The notes beneath the pieces are model-generated. The model ran no database searches and was not told the DNA's origin. It saw only the letters and a program-made list of their open reading frames with translations. Made by a program: the position numbers and the translations under genes. A stretch of 64,000 nt of DNA from the NCBI GenBank assembly GCA_051294375.1, contig CM119263.1:26679130-26743129 (forward strand). The letters are read 5' to 3'. This document shows positions 43,340-53,440 of the stretch, piece by piece (the stretch's first letter is position 1; every line of letters starts with the position of its first letter). Source of the DNA: Paraspadella gotoi (taxonomy: Eukaryota; Chaetognatha).

Positions 43340-43500
43340 TATAAGCAGTTCCTGAGCTTCGGATCAGGCTGTAACACCATGTTACAGGCGGGTTAAGCGC
43401 CCCGTCCCTCTTAACTGCCAGACGACCACCGGGCTAGAACCCCGGACCTTTGGGTTGGGAGGCGAATGACTTGCCTCCGGCACCAATGGCCGCTGATGAA
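43340..43500 (-). mobile_element. tRNA-derived SINE-like element
   Basis: Read on the minus strand, 43491-43424 resembles a degenerate tRNA. The ends GGCCATT and GGTGGTC can pair over seven bases (three wobble), CCGGG and CCCGG form a T-stem around GTTCTAG, and GGGTTCTAGCCC resembles a B box. The downstream part (43423-43340, with TTACAGCCTGATCC) would be the element body. The anticodon stem is poor, so it is unlikely to be a functional tRNA. Boundaries and target duplications are not resolved. Confidence 0.45.
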
Positions 43501-43659
43501 CGGTTGGTGGATTTTAGTCCACCATATTACCATCTACAGTACAGTTTCTTATATTTAGCCACTTTATAGAAAAATATTAAAATAACCCGTTGTATTTCCT
43601 TCGCTTCCTTGTTTTCGATATCACCGCTCCCCTTAACCAGCTTCCGTTCAACCGCGTGG

Positions 43660-44110
43660 CAAGAAACAACAACAACAACAACAAATCAGCCGGCAGTCAA
43701 GTCCAATAAGGAAAGAGAGAGTGAGGCTCTTTCATTCCGAATTTTCACAAATGCCTCTCACGCTTAATTTTTCAAAAGAAGTGATCTTTTTCATTTTCAT
43801 TTTGTGATTTATTTACATAATTTATAAATCATGAGTTATAAAAAACTGTTTTAACTTTTCACTCTCCAAGTTAAGATGAATTTCACCGATGGGAAGCTGT
43901 GAACTTTTATCGCATGAGTGAAAGCCGCCGCAGTTTCACGGTGACCATTTGCTTCAACCTCCTTACTTCTCCTCGCCCTCCTTTCCTCTGCATCATCATC
44001 ATCATCCTCTTCCTCATCCTATTCCTCTTCTTCATCCTCTTCCTCTTCTTCATCCTCTTCCTAACCTCTTCCTCATCCTCTTCTTCTTCCTCCTCTTCCT
44101 CTTTCTCCCT
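43660..44110. other. AT-rich DNA ending in a CTTCCTCAT repeat
   Basis: Short (ACA)n at 43664-43684. 43990-44110 is a pyrimidine-rich degenerate repeat of TCCTCTTCCTCATCC. Open frames across it are compositional. Confidence 0.5.
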
Positions 44111-44539
44111 TTTCGCTGTTTTTTAACGAGGGACTTCCTCGAGGCGAGAGACGCAGCTGACGGTAAGTCGAGGCCGACGCGAGGCCGCAGGGTAACGGGT
44201 GGGGTAAGGGAGAGGGGAAAGAGTGAGGTGGGGTAAGGAGTGTGAAGGAAAAAGGGGAAGTAGAAGGAGAAGATTGGTGGCGGGAAAAGGAAAAAGAAAT
44301 AAGATAATGGAGCAAGCTGCGTGCATAGTCCATACAAGAACAAAATGACAAAAAAAAACACAAATATTGTACTGTAAGAATTATATTTCTAAACAGTCGC
44401 AATATGTAAAAAATTTACAGAACACGGTCCTTGGAAGACGTTCGGTGTCATTTGCATCAATAATAAAGAATTGTATTAATTTTTTTACGAATTGATAAAA
44501 TTTTGTTGGAGACCAAGAAAACGTAGTAGTTGGAATAAA

Positions 44540-44752
44540 ATGGAGAATTTTAAGTATCGGCCGCGCCGTTGCCGACAACGAAATAACAACAACAACGACA
44601 ATAAAAATGAGTTAAGAAAAGTGGAAAGTCGGGAGCGAGGAAATAGGTTACGAAGCATCGGAGATAAGATATTCGCCGATAAGGAAAGAGAGAGGGGATT
44701 AGGGAATAGGGTAGGGGAAATTAAAGGGAATGGGTTAGTCTGGGAAAGGTAG
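44540..44752 (+). CDS. 70-residue basic ORF with a good start context
   Basis: ATG at 44540 in AATAAAATGGAG (A at -3, G at +4); TAG at 44750-44752. The product is MENFKYRPRRCRQRN, an Asn run, then ELRKVESRERGNRLRSIGDK and KGNGLVWER. Purine-rich DNA favours Lys/Arg/Glu/Asn ORFs, and the minus strand over 44381-44578 is also open with plausible sequence (IIDANDTERLPRTVFCKFFT). Strand is therefore not secure. No family recognised. Confidence 0.22.
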   Translation: MENFKYRPRRCRQRNNNNNDNKNELRKVESRERGNRLRSIGDKIFADKERERGLGNRVGEIKGNGLVWER

Positions 44753-44759
44753 AGGGGAT

Positions 44760-44987
44760 TCATTGTGAAAGGTTGGGGAAAGATGCGGACAGCGCTGGCT
44801 GAATTTGACTTACCAGGAAAACTGCGCGGCTTGCTTGTGCTGCAATCGGTGATTCCGTTATTTTAAAGAATGGGGAAAAAAAAACGATGGCGGCTGAAGC
44901 TGGTTTGGGGACTTGAACTGGTGGTTGCGTGACTGCGTTCGACTGAAATTGTGGAAGGTAAGGACGACAGGGTTTTGGGTGAGTCAT
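44760..44987 (-). CDS. Pro/Gln-rich ORF, possible exon
   Basis: ATG at 44987 opens THPKPCRPYLPQFQSNAVTQ and PPVQVPKPASAAIV, then FKITESPIAAQASRAVFL, with a donor-like CCTG/GTAAGT at about 44816. The PPVQVP motif matches the PPIQPQIQ pattern produced by the 12-bp repeat 160 bp upstream on the same strand. Both may thus come from one Gln/Pro-rich protein, or both may be relics of one simple repeat. No splice connection between them was found. Confidence 0.2.
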   Translation of the reverse strand: MTHPKPCRPYLPQFQSNAVTQPPVQVPKPASAAIVFFSPFFKITESPIAAQASRAVFLVSQIQPALSASFPNLSQ

Positions 44988-45146
44988 ATGGTAAACAATG
45001 CTTTTAATTCAAATAGTTTTATAGTTCTGTTGAAGGAAAGGAGTAGACTGTGGAGTCGAATTGTACGTTGGGTGTGGGCGTGCGAGAAATGATGAAAGAT
45101 ATCCTTGGATTGAATGGTAAAAAAAAGATTAAAAGTGCAAGTAGCT

Positions 45147-45268
45147 TGGTGAATTGGTTTGTGAATTGGGTTGTGTATTTGTGGCTGAATTCGTGGTTGA
45201 ATTGGTGATTGAATTGGTAGTTGAATTGGTGGTTGAATTTGTGGTTGAATTGGTGGTTGACTTGGTGG
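45147..45268. repeat. 12-bp minisatellite (GGTTGAATTGGT-like)
   Basis: About ten degenerate 12-bp units. Because 12 is a multiple of three and the unit holds no stop, several frames stay open: minus strand as (Thr-Asn-Ser-Thr)n or (Pro-Ile-Gln)n, plus strand as Val-Glu-Leu-Val. Confidence 0.85.
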
Positions 45269-45299
45269 CGCGATTGCCTTCAAGTGAGATGGTGATGGC

Positions 45300-46260
45300 G
45301 AAAGGCGAGATGAGTGGTGGCGCGTTTATCTTTCGATCCCAACACAAACGGCGATGAGAAAAGGTCATGGCTCCGGGCGTCGGCGGCCGCTGCTGATGGG
45401 AAGGGGCGGGTGGGGAATTGGGGGGAAAAGTAAGTGGGTGGAAGGGGAAAGGGAAGGAGGGTTAGCGGTGGATGGAGGGTCTTAGTTAGTGATAATGATA
45501 TTGAAAGATATGATATGAAGAGCTGATAAATTGACAGATCGGGCAAGGCCGAGAGGTATCGTGATTTTGTTAGGAAAAGGAAAAAAGAAAAGGAAAGAAG
45601 TCAGAAGGATGAGGTTTGAAAAAGACCGTGGCCTGGTGGGGTCCTGAATTCGAAAAGACACTGACCTCGCGGCTTTAAAGGCTCGGAAGAAAACAAAAAC
45701 AGACGAGATCCATTGGTAGAATTTTTTAAAAGTCTAACTAAAATATTACCAACTAACATTGTGAATATTCGGCTCAATATGTCATGGGCAACTGATCGAA
45801 ATGTCAGGAGCTACTGTGCGATATGTCATGAGTAACTATGCGATCGGCGAAGATTTCCAACCGACAAGAGAAATTGGATGCGAACCTCAATTTTGTTTTC
45901 GATGTTTTGACGGTTTTTCTTCGCTTCGGGGTTCCTGACCTTAAGTGAGGTCAGAGAAAAATAAGGAGGGGGTCGGTGGGTTGGGGAGGTTTGAGAGGAG
46001 AAGAGGAAAAAGGGGGGGGTAGTGAAATATGGTGATATAGAATAGAAAAGATATTGAGTCGAATCGATGGGGGGGGGAAAGGGATATAAGAACAGTGAGA
46101 AGAGTGAGAGAGAGATTAGAGTTGAAGAGAAGAAGGCATGTCACGAACCAGTACTCGATAAGAACAACAGATAGATAATATCTCCTCATGAAAACCAGCA
46201 CCACAAAGATTAATAAAAAAAAGCAAAGAATCGGCTTCTGTCAAAATAAAGCTCTACATT
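45300..46260. other. G-rich and AT-rich stretch without supported genes
   Basis: G-run clusters lie at 45398-45465 and 45966-46080. The phrases ATGTCATGGGCAACT and ATGTCATGAGTAACT repeat at 45779 and 45818, with a related ATGTCAGGAGCTACT between them. No convincing ORF. Confidence 0.4.
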
Positions 46261-46379
46261 CACAAATCTTGGCGCCGTAAATGAGAAAACGTCAGAGCGG
46301 CGCGGATGTTTCTTCACACTTTTCGGGCGGCGCCGCTAAATCTGGGCGTCGCTTTTGGCACGGCGCCAATCGATCGTGG

Positions 46380-46380
<1 letters not shown>
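46260..46380. promoter_or_regulatory. GGCGCC-rich CpG patch
   Basis: TTGGCGCCG, GGGCGGCGCCGC and ACGGCGCCAATCG occur within 110 bp. TTGGCGCC resembles an E2F site. No TATA box, and no adjacent ORF with a good start. A CT microsatellite follows at once. Confidence 0.25.

Positions 46381-46382
<2 letters not shown>

Positions 46383-46449
<67 letters not shown>
46383..46449. repeat. (CT)n microsatellite
   Basis: Perfect CT array of about 33 units. Confidence 0.95.
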
Positions 46450-46452
<3 letters not shown>

Positions 46453-46729
46453 TTTCGTGACTATTCTTCCGATTTCAACATTTTTTCTCCCTTTTCCTTC
46501 ATCTCCGTCTCTATCTCGCTTTGTCTCTTGTTACTCACCCTTTTCATAACTCCCCTTTTTCTTTTCCCTACCAACCTATTTTCACTCTCTCTCTATCCTC
46601 CATCCTTCTCTCAACTCATTTCTTTCTCATCCCATTTTTGTCAAATTTCGAATCGACTCTTTTTCATTTTTGCCGGTCGATGACCTCGGCTGCAGTTCAT
46701 GACTGATAGACGGAATTTATTAAACGCGA

Positions 46730-47176
46730 GTGGAATCGGAAATTAATTATATAGTCGGTTTAATTAATTGTATAGTATTGTTTGTTGTTGAAAGCCCTCT
46801 TAAAATTGGTTTAAATGATTACGATACTATTTTTTTTTCTTATTATGTTTTTGATCATAATTACCGCATTAGAGCAAAACTAATATATTTCATATTAGTT
46901 ATAGTAGATATAGATATAGATATAGATTGCGACAGTAAAATACTAAAAAGAAAGAAAAAACGAAAAAATGAAAAAAACGTCAAAAAAAAAGAAAATAAGA
47001 TTGGAAAAGAGAGAAAAAAAAAAGGTAGGAAAGTCTATTTTTCCGTGAAAAGCGGCTCGGCTCTCATACGAGAAAAGTCAGTTTCCATTACGTCTGCTTT
47101 CCTACCAACCCTTTTCTTTTTCTTTTTATCTTCAACCTCCTCTCGGTTTTCTCCTTCTCCTTCCCCTCGAGGCTGA
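46730..47176 (+). CDS. 148-codon frame, hydrophobic then Lys-rich
   Basis: Open from after a TAA at about 46722 to TGA at 47174-47176, with no early ATG. It contains NYIVGLINCIVLFVVESPLK, YYVFDHNYRIRAKLIYFILV, an Ile-Asp repeat from (GATATA)n, a Lys-rich stretch from A-rich DNA and SVKSGSALIREKSVSITSAF. The first 60 codons look protein-like (a hydrophobic helix, then mixed). The Lys-rich part is compositional. A donor-like AAAAAG/GTAGGA at about 47021 could end an exon. No family recognised. Confidence 0.2.
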   Translation: MESEINYIVGLINCIVLFVVESPLKIGLNDYDTIFFSYYVFDHNYRIRAKLIYFILVIVDIDIDIDCDSKILKRKKKRKNEKNVKKKENKIGKERKKKGRKVYFSVKSGSALIREKSVSITSAFLPTLFFFFLSSTSSRFSPSPSPRG

Positions 47177-47179
47177 CAA

Positions 47180-47302
47180 TCCTATTACTCCCACTGACAC
47201 GATTTTGATCAATAGAACTTAATTCGGAAGGATAAGGGAGAGGGAGGGAAGACGAAGAGGAGAGAGGGGGGAAGAGATAGGGAGGAGGGAGGAGCGGAGG
47301 GA

Positions 47303-47355
<53 letters not shown>

Positions 47356-47617
47356 CAGAGAGAGAGACAGACAGATGAGAGAGAGATAAGAAAGGAACAG
47401 AGACAGACAGAGAGGAAAGAGACATGTCCATTGAAGAACGACAATTCAGAAGAAGGAAATGACGTTGAAATGGATAAAACTCTCACTTCACAAGGAAAAA
47501 GAAAAAAAACCTCCTTGCATCATTTTTGCTTTTATCGCATCATAAAATAAACGCCTGAGCTGAAGGGAGGAAGAAAGAAGAATGAGAGAGAGAAGAACGG
47601 GGGAGGGGGGGAAGCGA

Positions 47618-47659
<42 letters not shown>

Positions 47660-48115
47660 GAGGGTAGAGAGAGAGAGAGAGAGAAGTAGAAACGAGTGAG
47701 GGGAAATTGAGCACGAAATTACATTTGCGCAAATCTTTTGCTGGTTTCCGTCTGTAGCGTTAAAACACCTGTTAATATTTATTTCATTTTAAACCCATGA
47801 TAAAATAAAGGAAAAAATCGAATTATTATAAGACATAAAAAACAGAAGAGAGTACGATGACCATCGAGAAATTTGCGTCGCAAATTACGATCGCCGTGAC
47901 TGTCGTTGCGTTGCTGATTCGACTGTTGCCGCGGGAAACACCCGTGCGAAAGCAAAAACAATGAATTGCAATCTAATTATGAGAGAGAGAGAAGAAGAGA
48001 GAGAGAGAGAGAGAGAAGAGAGGAAAGAGAGGAGAGAGAGGAGAGAAGAGAGAGGAAGACGAAGAAGAGAGAGAGAGAGAGAGAGGAGAGGAGGGCAGAG
48101 AAAGAAGAGAGAGAG
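47180..48115. repeat. Cluster of GA-rich arrays
   Basis: GA/GGGA arrays at 47230-47425 (purest part 47309-47351), 47580-47690 and 47981-48115, separated by short AT-rich DNA. Open frames across them are Arg-Glu or Ser-Leu repeats. Confidence 0.85.
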
Positions 48116-48463
48116 GTACGTGTCAAAAATGGTTCCTCTCATTCCCTCATTCTCCCTTACCCTCCTTACTCTCCCTTACCCCACCGCCAAACTCCAGACA
48201 AAACACCCCCCCACCCTGCTCTCTTCCGAATTTTAACATTTTCCCCTTTTTTGAGCGCGAAGAGAGGAGACTTTGAACACGTTTCGCAATTTTCTTCATT
48301 AACAGAAACCACAATCTAACTTTTTTTTTCTTCTCTTCTCCCGTTTTTTTTTTTTTATCAACCTCGCCGCTTCACTTATTCTTTCTCGGGCGCGGATTCA
48401 TTTGCATTCGACCCGGGAATTCCGAGGAGGAGAACTCCCCTTTTTGCTTTTGAAGAAGGCTCT

Positions 48464-48518
48464 GTCTCTCTCTCTCCTCTCTTCTTCTTTTCTCTCTCTC
48501 TCTCTTCTCTCTCCTCTC

Positions 48519-48552
<34 letters not shown>

Positions 48553-48557
48553 AAAAG
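48464..48557 (+). repeat. (CT)n array ending in a splice-acceptor-like AAAAG
   Basis: CT/CTT array of about 90 bp that ends TCTCTCAAAAG directly before a 43-codon open segment. It may act as the pyrimidine tract of an acceptor. Confidence 0.6.
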
Positions 48558-48686
48558 AAACCTGGCAAGGAAAGGAACTTGTACCCGAACGAATTAAACC
48601 TCTCGCTAGTAATTGTCTTTTATGAAGGCCGCATCGCTGACTGTTGGATTAACCAGAGGCGCTCCAGTGGCAAGATGCTTACTTAG
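48558..48686 (+). CDS. Candidate terminal exon after a CT array
   Basis: After the AG at 48556-48557 the frame (phase 0) reads KPGKERNLYPNELNLSLVIV and FYEGRIADCWINQRRSSGKM, then stops at TAG 48684-48686. Forty-two residues with mixed codons and no repeats. The upstream CT array supplies a long pyrimidine tract. There is no branch consensus that can be singled out, and no upstream exon found. No family recognised. Confidence 0.25.
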   Translation, partial: KPGKERNLYPNELNLSLVIVFYEGRIADCWINQRRSSGKMLT

Positions 48687-48772
48687 CTCCATCTTTTTCT
48701 TTCATTAAAAGGTCACGATTTTGTATTCATTCCGGGAGAGATTGAGATACCAGATATGGGAAATAAAGAGAG

Positions 48773-48842
48773 AGACGAGAGAGAGAGAGGAAGAGAGGAG
48801 AAGAGAGAGAGAGAGGAGATGAGAGAGAGAGAGAGAGAGAGA
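48773..48842. repeat. Interrupted (GA)n array
   Basis: GA array with AAGA and TGA interruptions. The 60 bp after it are open in two frames (48842-48930), neither supported. Confidence 0.85.
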
Positions 48843-48935
48843 CCTTCAAGGCATCCGATTGCAAGATGATTGGCGGAAGGAGTGAGAAATCAGTGGGAGA
48901 GCGAGTAACCGGTGAAAATTAAGGAACATTCGTTC

Positions 48936-49217
48936 TCAATTCCCCCCAACAGATTCCCCCATCTCTTGCCTTTTCAAAATCCCCAATTCCCCAATCCCCC
49001 AAAATCCCCCTCCTTCTTTTTTTACGGTTGAAGGAAGACGGGCAGAGTAACGTTCTGATTTATGACTCCTTCCCAATATCCTTGCCAACTTCATTGTTAA
49101 TTGTCTCTCTCGCCGTTTAAACTTAAAAAGAGTTAACTCGCTCTCGTTAACTTCTAGGTCTCTATTTTCCAGGGGAAGTTTAGACGCGAATATATTTAGT
49201 TTAAAATCTATATACAT
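48936..49217 (-). CDS. 93-residue ORF with ATG
   Basis: ATG at 49217 in CGGAAAATGTAT (A at -3). It reads MYIDFKLNIFASKLPLENRD, NESELTLFKFKRRERQLTMK and LARILGRSHKSERYSARLPS, then a Gly-rich end (GGFWGIGELGILKRQEMGES) that comes from the G-run sequence at 48981-49010. The first 65 residues look protein-like and are not repeat-derived; the tail does not. Could be a small gene or a first exon. No family recognised. Confidence 0.27.
   Translation of the reverse strand: MYIDFKLNIFASKLPLENRDLEVNESELTLFKFKRRERQLTMKLARILGRSHKSERYSARLPSTVKKEGGGFWGIGELGILKRQEMGESVGGN
48981..49010 (-). other. G-quadruplex motif
   Basis: On the minus strand G5-ATTTT-G5-ATT-G4-AATT-G4: four runs of at least four G with loops of 5, 3 and 4. 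The plus strand is the matching i-motif. It resembles T/G telomere-type repeats but is not a regular array. Confidence 0.7.
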
Positions 49218-49522
49218 TTTCCGATGAGGGCTGGAATTGTTCTTGATAAATATTGAAACGATTTAAACTAATTTTCTATTTCCTTTTTTTTTTTGCAACC
49301 CCAACCCTCCCTCTCTTTTCCCGCCATCTCCACGGATTCTCGTTAACCATGGTTAAGAGAATCATTTTTTAAACTTTTCCGCTTTTTTTTTTTTTTTTTT
49401 TTTGGCATTTTTTGTGAGTTTTTATTTATTTTTTTCAAATTCATTTCAGTCCCTGATTTTCGCCGGCGCATAACCGTTCTGATAATCTCTTAATTCGAGA
49501 AGAAATCACAAGCCAATCGGTT

Positions 49523-49523
49523 A

Positions 49524-49554
<31 letters not shown>

Positions 49555-49593
49555 CTCTCTTCCTCTCTCTCCTCTCTTCTCTCTCTCTCTCTC
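49523..49593. repeat. Interrupted (CT)n array
   Basis: CT array with TTC and CTCC interruptions. Confidence 0.9.
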
Positions 49594-49599
49594 TTAATC

Positions 49600-51120
49600 G
49601 GTTGTTTCGATCGGGCTTTCCTCACAGATATATCCTAAACATGAATAAATTGAATTAAGGATTCATCTTGTTTTTATATTCTTCAATAACCAACCAAAGG
49701 TTTTTCTGTTAACCTGAAATCGAGTTAGCCGCCTTATTCCACCCGACTAAAAATATATAAAAAAAAAAAACCAAAAGAAATGAAATCCAAAGTTCCCTGG
49801 CAATTTAAAGACAGTCTAATAGAATTCTTTTTCTTTCTGTCCATCTCGCACCTCAAGCTGTTTCGTCCTTTAAGCTTAATCCGAGAACCTCGCCTGGAAG
49901 GGTCCCCCCCCCCGGGGAGCCAGCGCGAGTCTCAAACATTTTCCATCCCATTTCCATTATCCATCAAACTCAACAATCCATTCATCTTCTTTCATTCATC
50001 TGATTCATTCATATTTTGATTGATATTTTCCATTCATTCATTCATATTTATCCTCAATTCATATTTAAGCTTCACTGTGAAACACTTTCAGTTTTTCAAA
50101 GCAGGGCCACCGCTTCGCCTCAAATTGGAACCAGAATTTACTTCCATGCATAAAACCTCAAATGACCAGAATTTAACTTTCAGCATTAAACTCGGCCTCG
50201 CCTCCTCTGAACTCCCTTACCATTTTTGCCGCCTTTTCATCTCTACCCCCACCTTCTTCCCCCCACCTTACACCTCTCACCTCACCTAATTTCACTCATC
50301 TTCACCCCGGTCGCCGGCGACCCTTGACCCTAAAAAACGAAATCAATTTTCAATTTTTTTCTATGAATTCTTTTTTTTTCGGTTTCTGCCAGGGTCGGAG
50401 AAGGAATGTTTTAAAGGTGAAAGGTTCAATGGGATGCATCGGCCTATTTGGGCGGACTGGCGTGACGAGGCTGGAATTGTTTTGGCCATTAGGTGTCGTG
50501 ACAATTTTGAATTTTTACGACTAAAGTTGGGTTTATAACGAATTATTTCAAGGCTAAAAAATGTCGATATTAGGTAATGAAGATTGATATGAAAATTTAA
50601 GGTTACCGCATTTTATAAAAAACGATAACAGTCGTGATTCGAGAAAATGGATATGTTTATAGGACAGCCGGAACCTTCGCCAAGGGGACTTTTTGACATC
50701 GAGAGAAGAAAAGAGAGACGAGTAGAGAAAGACTGAGAGAGAGAGAAGAGAGATGAGAGAGCGAGAGGAGGACGAGAGAGGGGAAGGGGGAGAGAGAAGA
50801 GAGAGAAAGAGAGGGAGAGAAGACAGCACGAGAGAGATTATTCGGCCCCGATTACGGGAAAATGGGGGGAGAAACAGTGAGACGAGAGACAAAAGACCAT
50901 TCTGATTGCGCTCTGAGCTAAAATAGTGAGAAACGGGGGGCCGAAGAAGAAATGGGTTAAATTTAAACCAAGGAAAATGGCGTGAGAAGAGGAAATAGAG
51001 AGAGACAGAGAGAGAGAGAGAAAGAAGGGACGAGAGAAGAGACGGACGAGAGCTGCGGAAAATGTTCAAGGTAATCGATACATTGCCTCGAGTTTAATCA
51101 ATTTAAAAATTCTACTATCT
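49600..51120. other. Region without supported genes
   Basis: CATTCATTC/CATCTGATTCATTC short repeats at about 49960-50055. C-rich and AT-rich parts, and a GA-rich stretch (50690-50820, 50990-51040) with Ser-Leu complement frames. Confidence 0.4.
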
Positions 51121-51125
51121 CTCAG

Positions 51126-51327
51126 GAATTTGGCGTTAATTCTTACGAGTGAACTTCATGTGCCGCCTAGCAAGCTCTCTCTTTTTCGCCAATTAGTTAT
51201 AATTCACCGGTTCCTCCCATCCTCTTTCCAGTCCGCCAGTCGGCTTCGCTTGTCTCTTATTTGTACATCTGCTCCGTACGTCTCCTCGTCCCCGTCTTTC
51301 CCGAACTTCGAATTCTGCTTTGCTTGA
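51126..51327 (+). CDS. Candidate terminal exon, strand uncertain
   Basis: TACTATCTCTCAG ends at 51125 as an acceptor. The frame then reads LALILTSELHVPPSKLSLFR, QLVIIHRFLPSSFQSASRLR and ends PSFPNFEFCFA with TGA at 51325-51327. Third positions are mixed. The minus strand of 51257-51469 is open from a true ATG (MDESREERERDKDFRRFFER), so purine/pyrimidine asymmetry clouds the call. No family recognised. Confidence 0.2.
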
Positions 51328-52078
51328 TAGAGTTATTCGGCCGTCGTGCTTTCTCCAGGACTCGAGACTCTTCCCCGTTGATTTCATTTCCTTTCCTTTT
51401 CTCTTTAAATCGTTCGAAGAATCTTCTAAAATCCTTATCTCTCTCTCTCTCTTCTCTCGATTCATCCATCCTCGATTCTTTATCTTCTCCAATTTCCCGA
51501 TCTCTCGGATTTCTCGCTGATCCGAACCGAGTGAGATTGCGCCTCTATATATTCAGCTCTTTGGCCTCTAAATTCTCTTCCGATCCGGTTGCCTAGTTTG
51601 ACTTTTCTATCTTTCTTTTTAATTTTTTATTTTTAAATCCTTCTATTCAAAAATTCAATTCTCTTTATTCAAACTTCACAAAAAGCCCTCGACGAAAATC
51701 TTTTGAGAAATTTGCGCCAGTAAGGGCGAGCTAATTAATTTTTTTTTTTTTTTAATTTTCTTTTATTAGCCAAAAAAAAAAATCCTTGAAAATTAACCTA
51801 ACGTCGATAGGCAAAAGAAACTCAAGACGAGACTCGAATCGAATTTAGCATCTTGCGGGAACCGATTCCCTTCATTTTTCTCTTTCTTTTCCTTTTTTTC
51901 AAATTTCTCATCCAAATTTTTTCCGCTTCGATTGCAAACTTCTGAGGAAAAATGCGAAAAAAAAACGACGTCAAATCGAAAAAGTCCTTTTTCTATTTTA
52001 ATTTTCTTTTTCTCCTTTATTTTCTTCTTCCTTCATTTTCCTTCTCTTTCTTCGGTCGGATGAATCAGAGACGAGAGG

Positions 52079-52150
52079 ATGAGAGAGAGAGAGCATAACG
52101 AGAGAAGAGAAGACGACGAGAGAGAGAGAGGAGAGGAGAGACGAGAGAGA
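52079..52150. repeat. Interrupted (GA)n array
   Basis: GA array with CGAGA interruptions. Confidence 0.85.
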
Positions 52151-52193
52151 GATGAGAGAAGATGCAGAATGAGAAAGCCTTCGGTCTTATCAC

Positions 52194-52295
52194 CAACCCT
52201 GTGGACTTTCCATGATCGACAAAAACGAGAGGATCCCGAGATGATATCGCATCAGGGGTCCAAAACTTCTTGTCTGTCTCGGTCAACTCCATATT
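52194..52295 (-). CDS. Candidate 34-codon exon with strong acceptor
   Basis: On the minus strand a T/C-rich tract ending TCGGTCCTTTCAAG gives an acceptor at 52296. The exon reads MELTETDKKFWTPDAISSRD then PLVFVDHGKSTGL, with an ATG at codon 2 (A at -3, G at +4), and a donor GGGTTG/GTGATAAG at 52194/52193. It is therefore usable as an internal or first exon, and both ends are in phase 0. The plus strand is also open over it (ATGAGAAAGCCTTCGGTC), so strand is not proven. No family recognised. Confidence 0.28.
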
Positions 52296-52844
52296 CTTGA
52301 AAGGACCGAAAAAAAAAAGAAAGAAAGAAAAAAGACGCTTCAGTATGCAATTCATTTCAGATTTATGTGACGAACGCTATGAACAAGAAGCAATTGCCGC
52401 GTTTTCCTGATGTGGGGGGAAGTTAGCGGGGGACGATGAGGACGACAACGACGACGAGGTCGGTCCCTTTTTTTCCTTTTTTTTTTCCATTTCCTGTTTT
52501 CTTATTTTCTTTTCCAAACGTCATTTACCATCTGGAGATTACTTCAATTATTGAGACATTAACGATTTCCCTTGGGCGGCGGAAGGAGAGAGATGCAGGA
52601 GGAGGAAGAGGGAGGGGAGAAGAGAAGGGGATGCGAAGGAAGATGAGAGAAAGCAGGCAGAATAAACAAGGTATGACTTGATGATTTTCGCTGTATCAGC
52701 GCAGGCTCGAAGAAAGGATTACTATTGTCTCGCTCGGATAAAAGGTTTTTTTTTTTCTTTCATTTCCGTCTCTGGAGCCTTTCTTCTTTTTCTCTCTGTC
52801 TTCTACTTTTATCTTCTAGGGGTCTTATCTATTTATCTCTCTCT

Positions 52845-52869
52845 NNNNNNNNNNNNNNNNNNNNNNNNN
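52845..52869. other. 25-N gap
   Basis: Placeholder gap after ATTTATCTCTCTCT, probably a CT or TATC array. Confidence 0.98.
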
Positions 52870-53239
52870 TCCCTCACTCATTCTCTTAAGCATGCTTCCA
52901 ATTTATTTTTTTAAACTTTTAACTTCATTTTCACTTCAAAAGTTTTGCTTTAACTTTTCAAACTTTTTTTTTAAATGTTTATTCGCCTTCTCGATGATTT
53001 CCGTCTTTTCCATACGAACGCGTTTATCGTTTTTTATTTTTAGCGAACGTTTATAATTGGTTGTATGTTTATATTTATTTGCTCACTACAATGAGAGGCT
53101 TTCACGACTTGTCGCGAGCAAGCCGATTACGTAAACAACAATCCCTTACAACGATTATTATGTTTTTAATTTATCCTGACTTTTTTTTTCCCATCTGTCG
53201 GCCTTGGCAATAGATCGCTTTGAAATCCGGGAAAATTAC

Positions 53240-53254
53240 GAGCGCCGCCTTTTT

Positions 53255-53286
<32 letters not shown>

Positions 53287-53440
53287 TTTATTTTTTTTCT
53301 CTTTTCCTTCCACGCTGTAAATTCACATTTAATCGCCGCTTGCACGGTCAGCCCCCAGCTCCCTCTCACTCTCTCTCATCTTGTCTCTCCTCATCTCTCT
53401 TCTCTCTCTCTCTCTCTCTCGTCTTCTCTTATCTCTTTCT
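53240..53440. repeat. (TTTC)n and (CT)n arrays
   Basis: TTTC tetranucleotides at about 53253-53286 and CT at about 53395-53422. Confidence 0.85.

Noticed and set aside
43424-43491. Functional tRNA gene
   Set aside because: Acceptor stem needs three wobble pairs, the anticodon stem is poor and the B box departs from consensus; treated as SINE-like.
51193-51492. Two minus-strand Lys/Arg/Glu-rich frames, one with ATG
   Set aside because: The purine-rich strand gives charged, stop-poor frames in more than one phase at once; neither has splice support, and they conflict with the plus-strand candidate.
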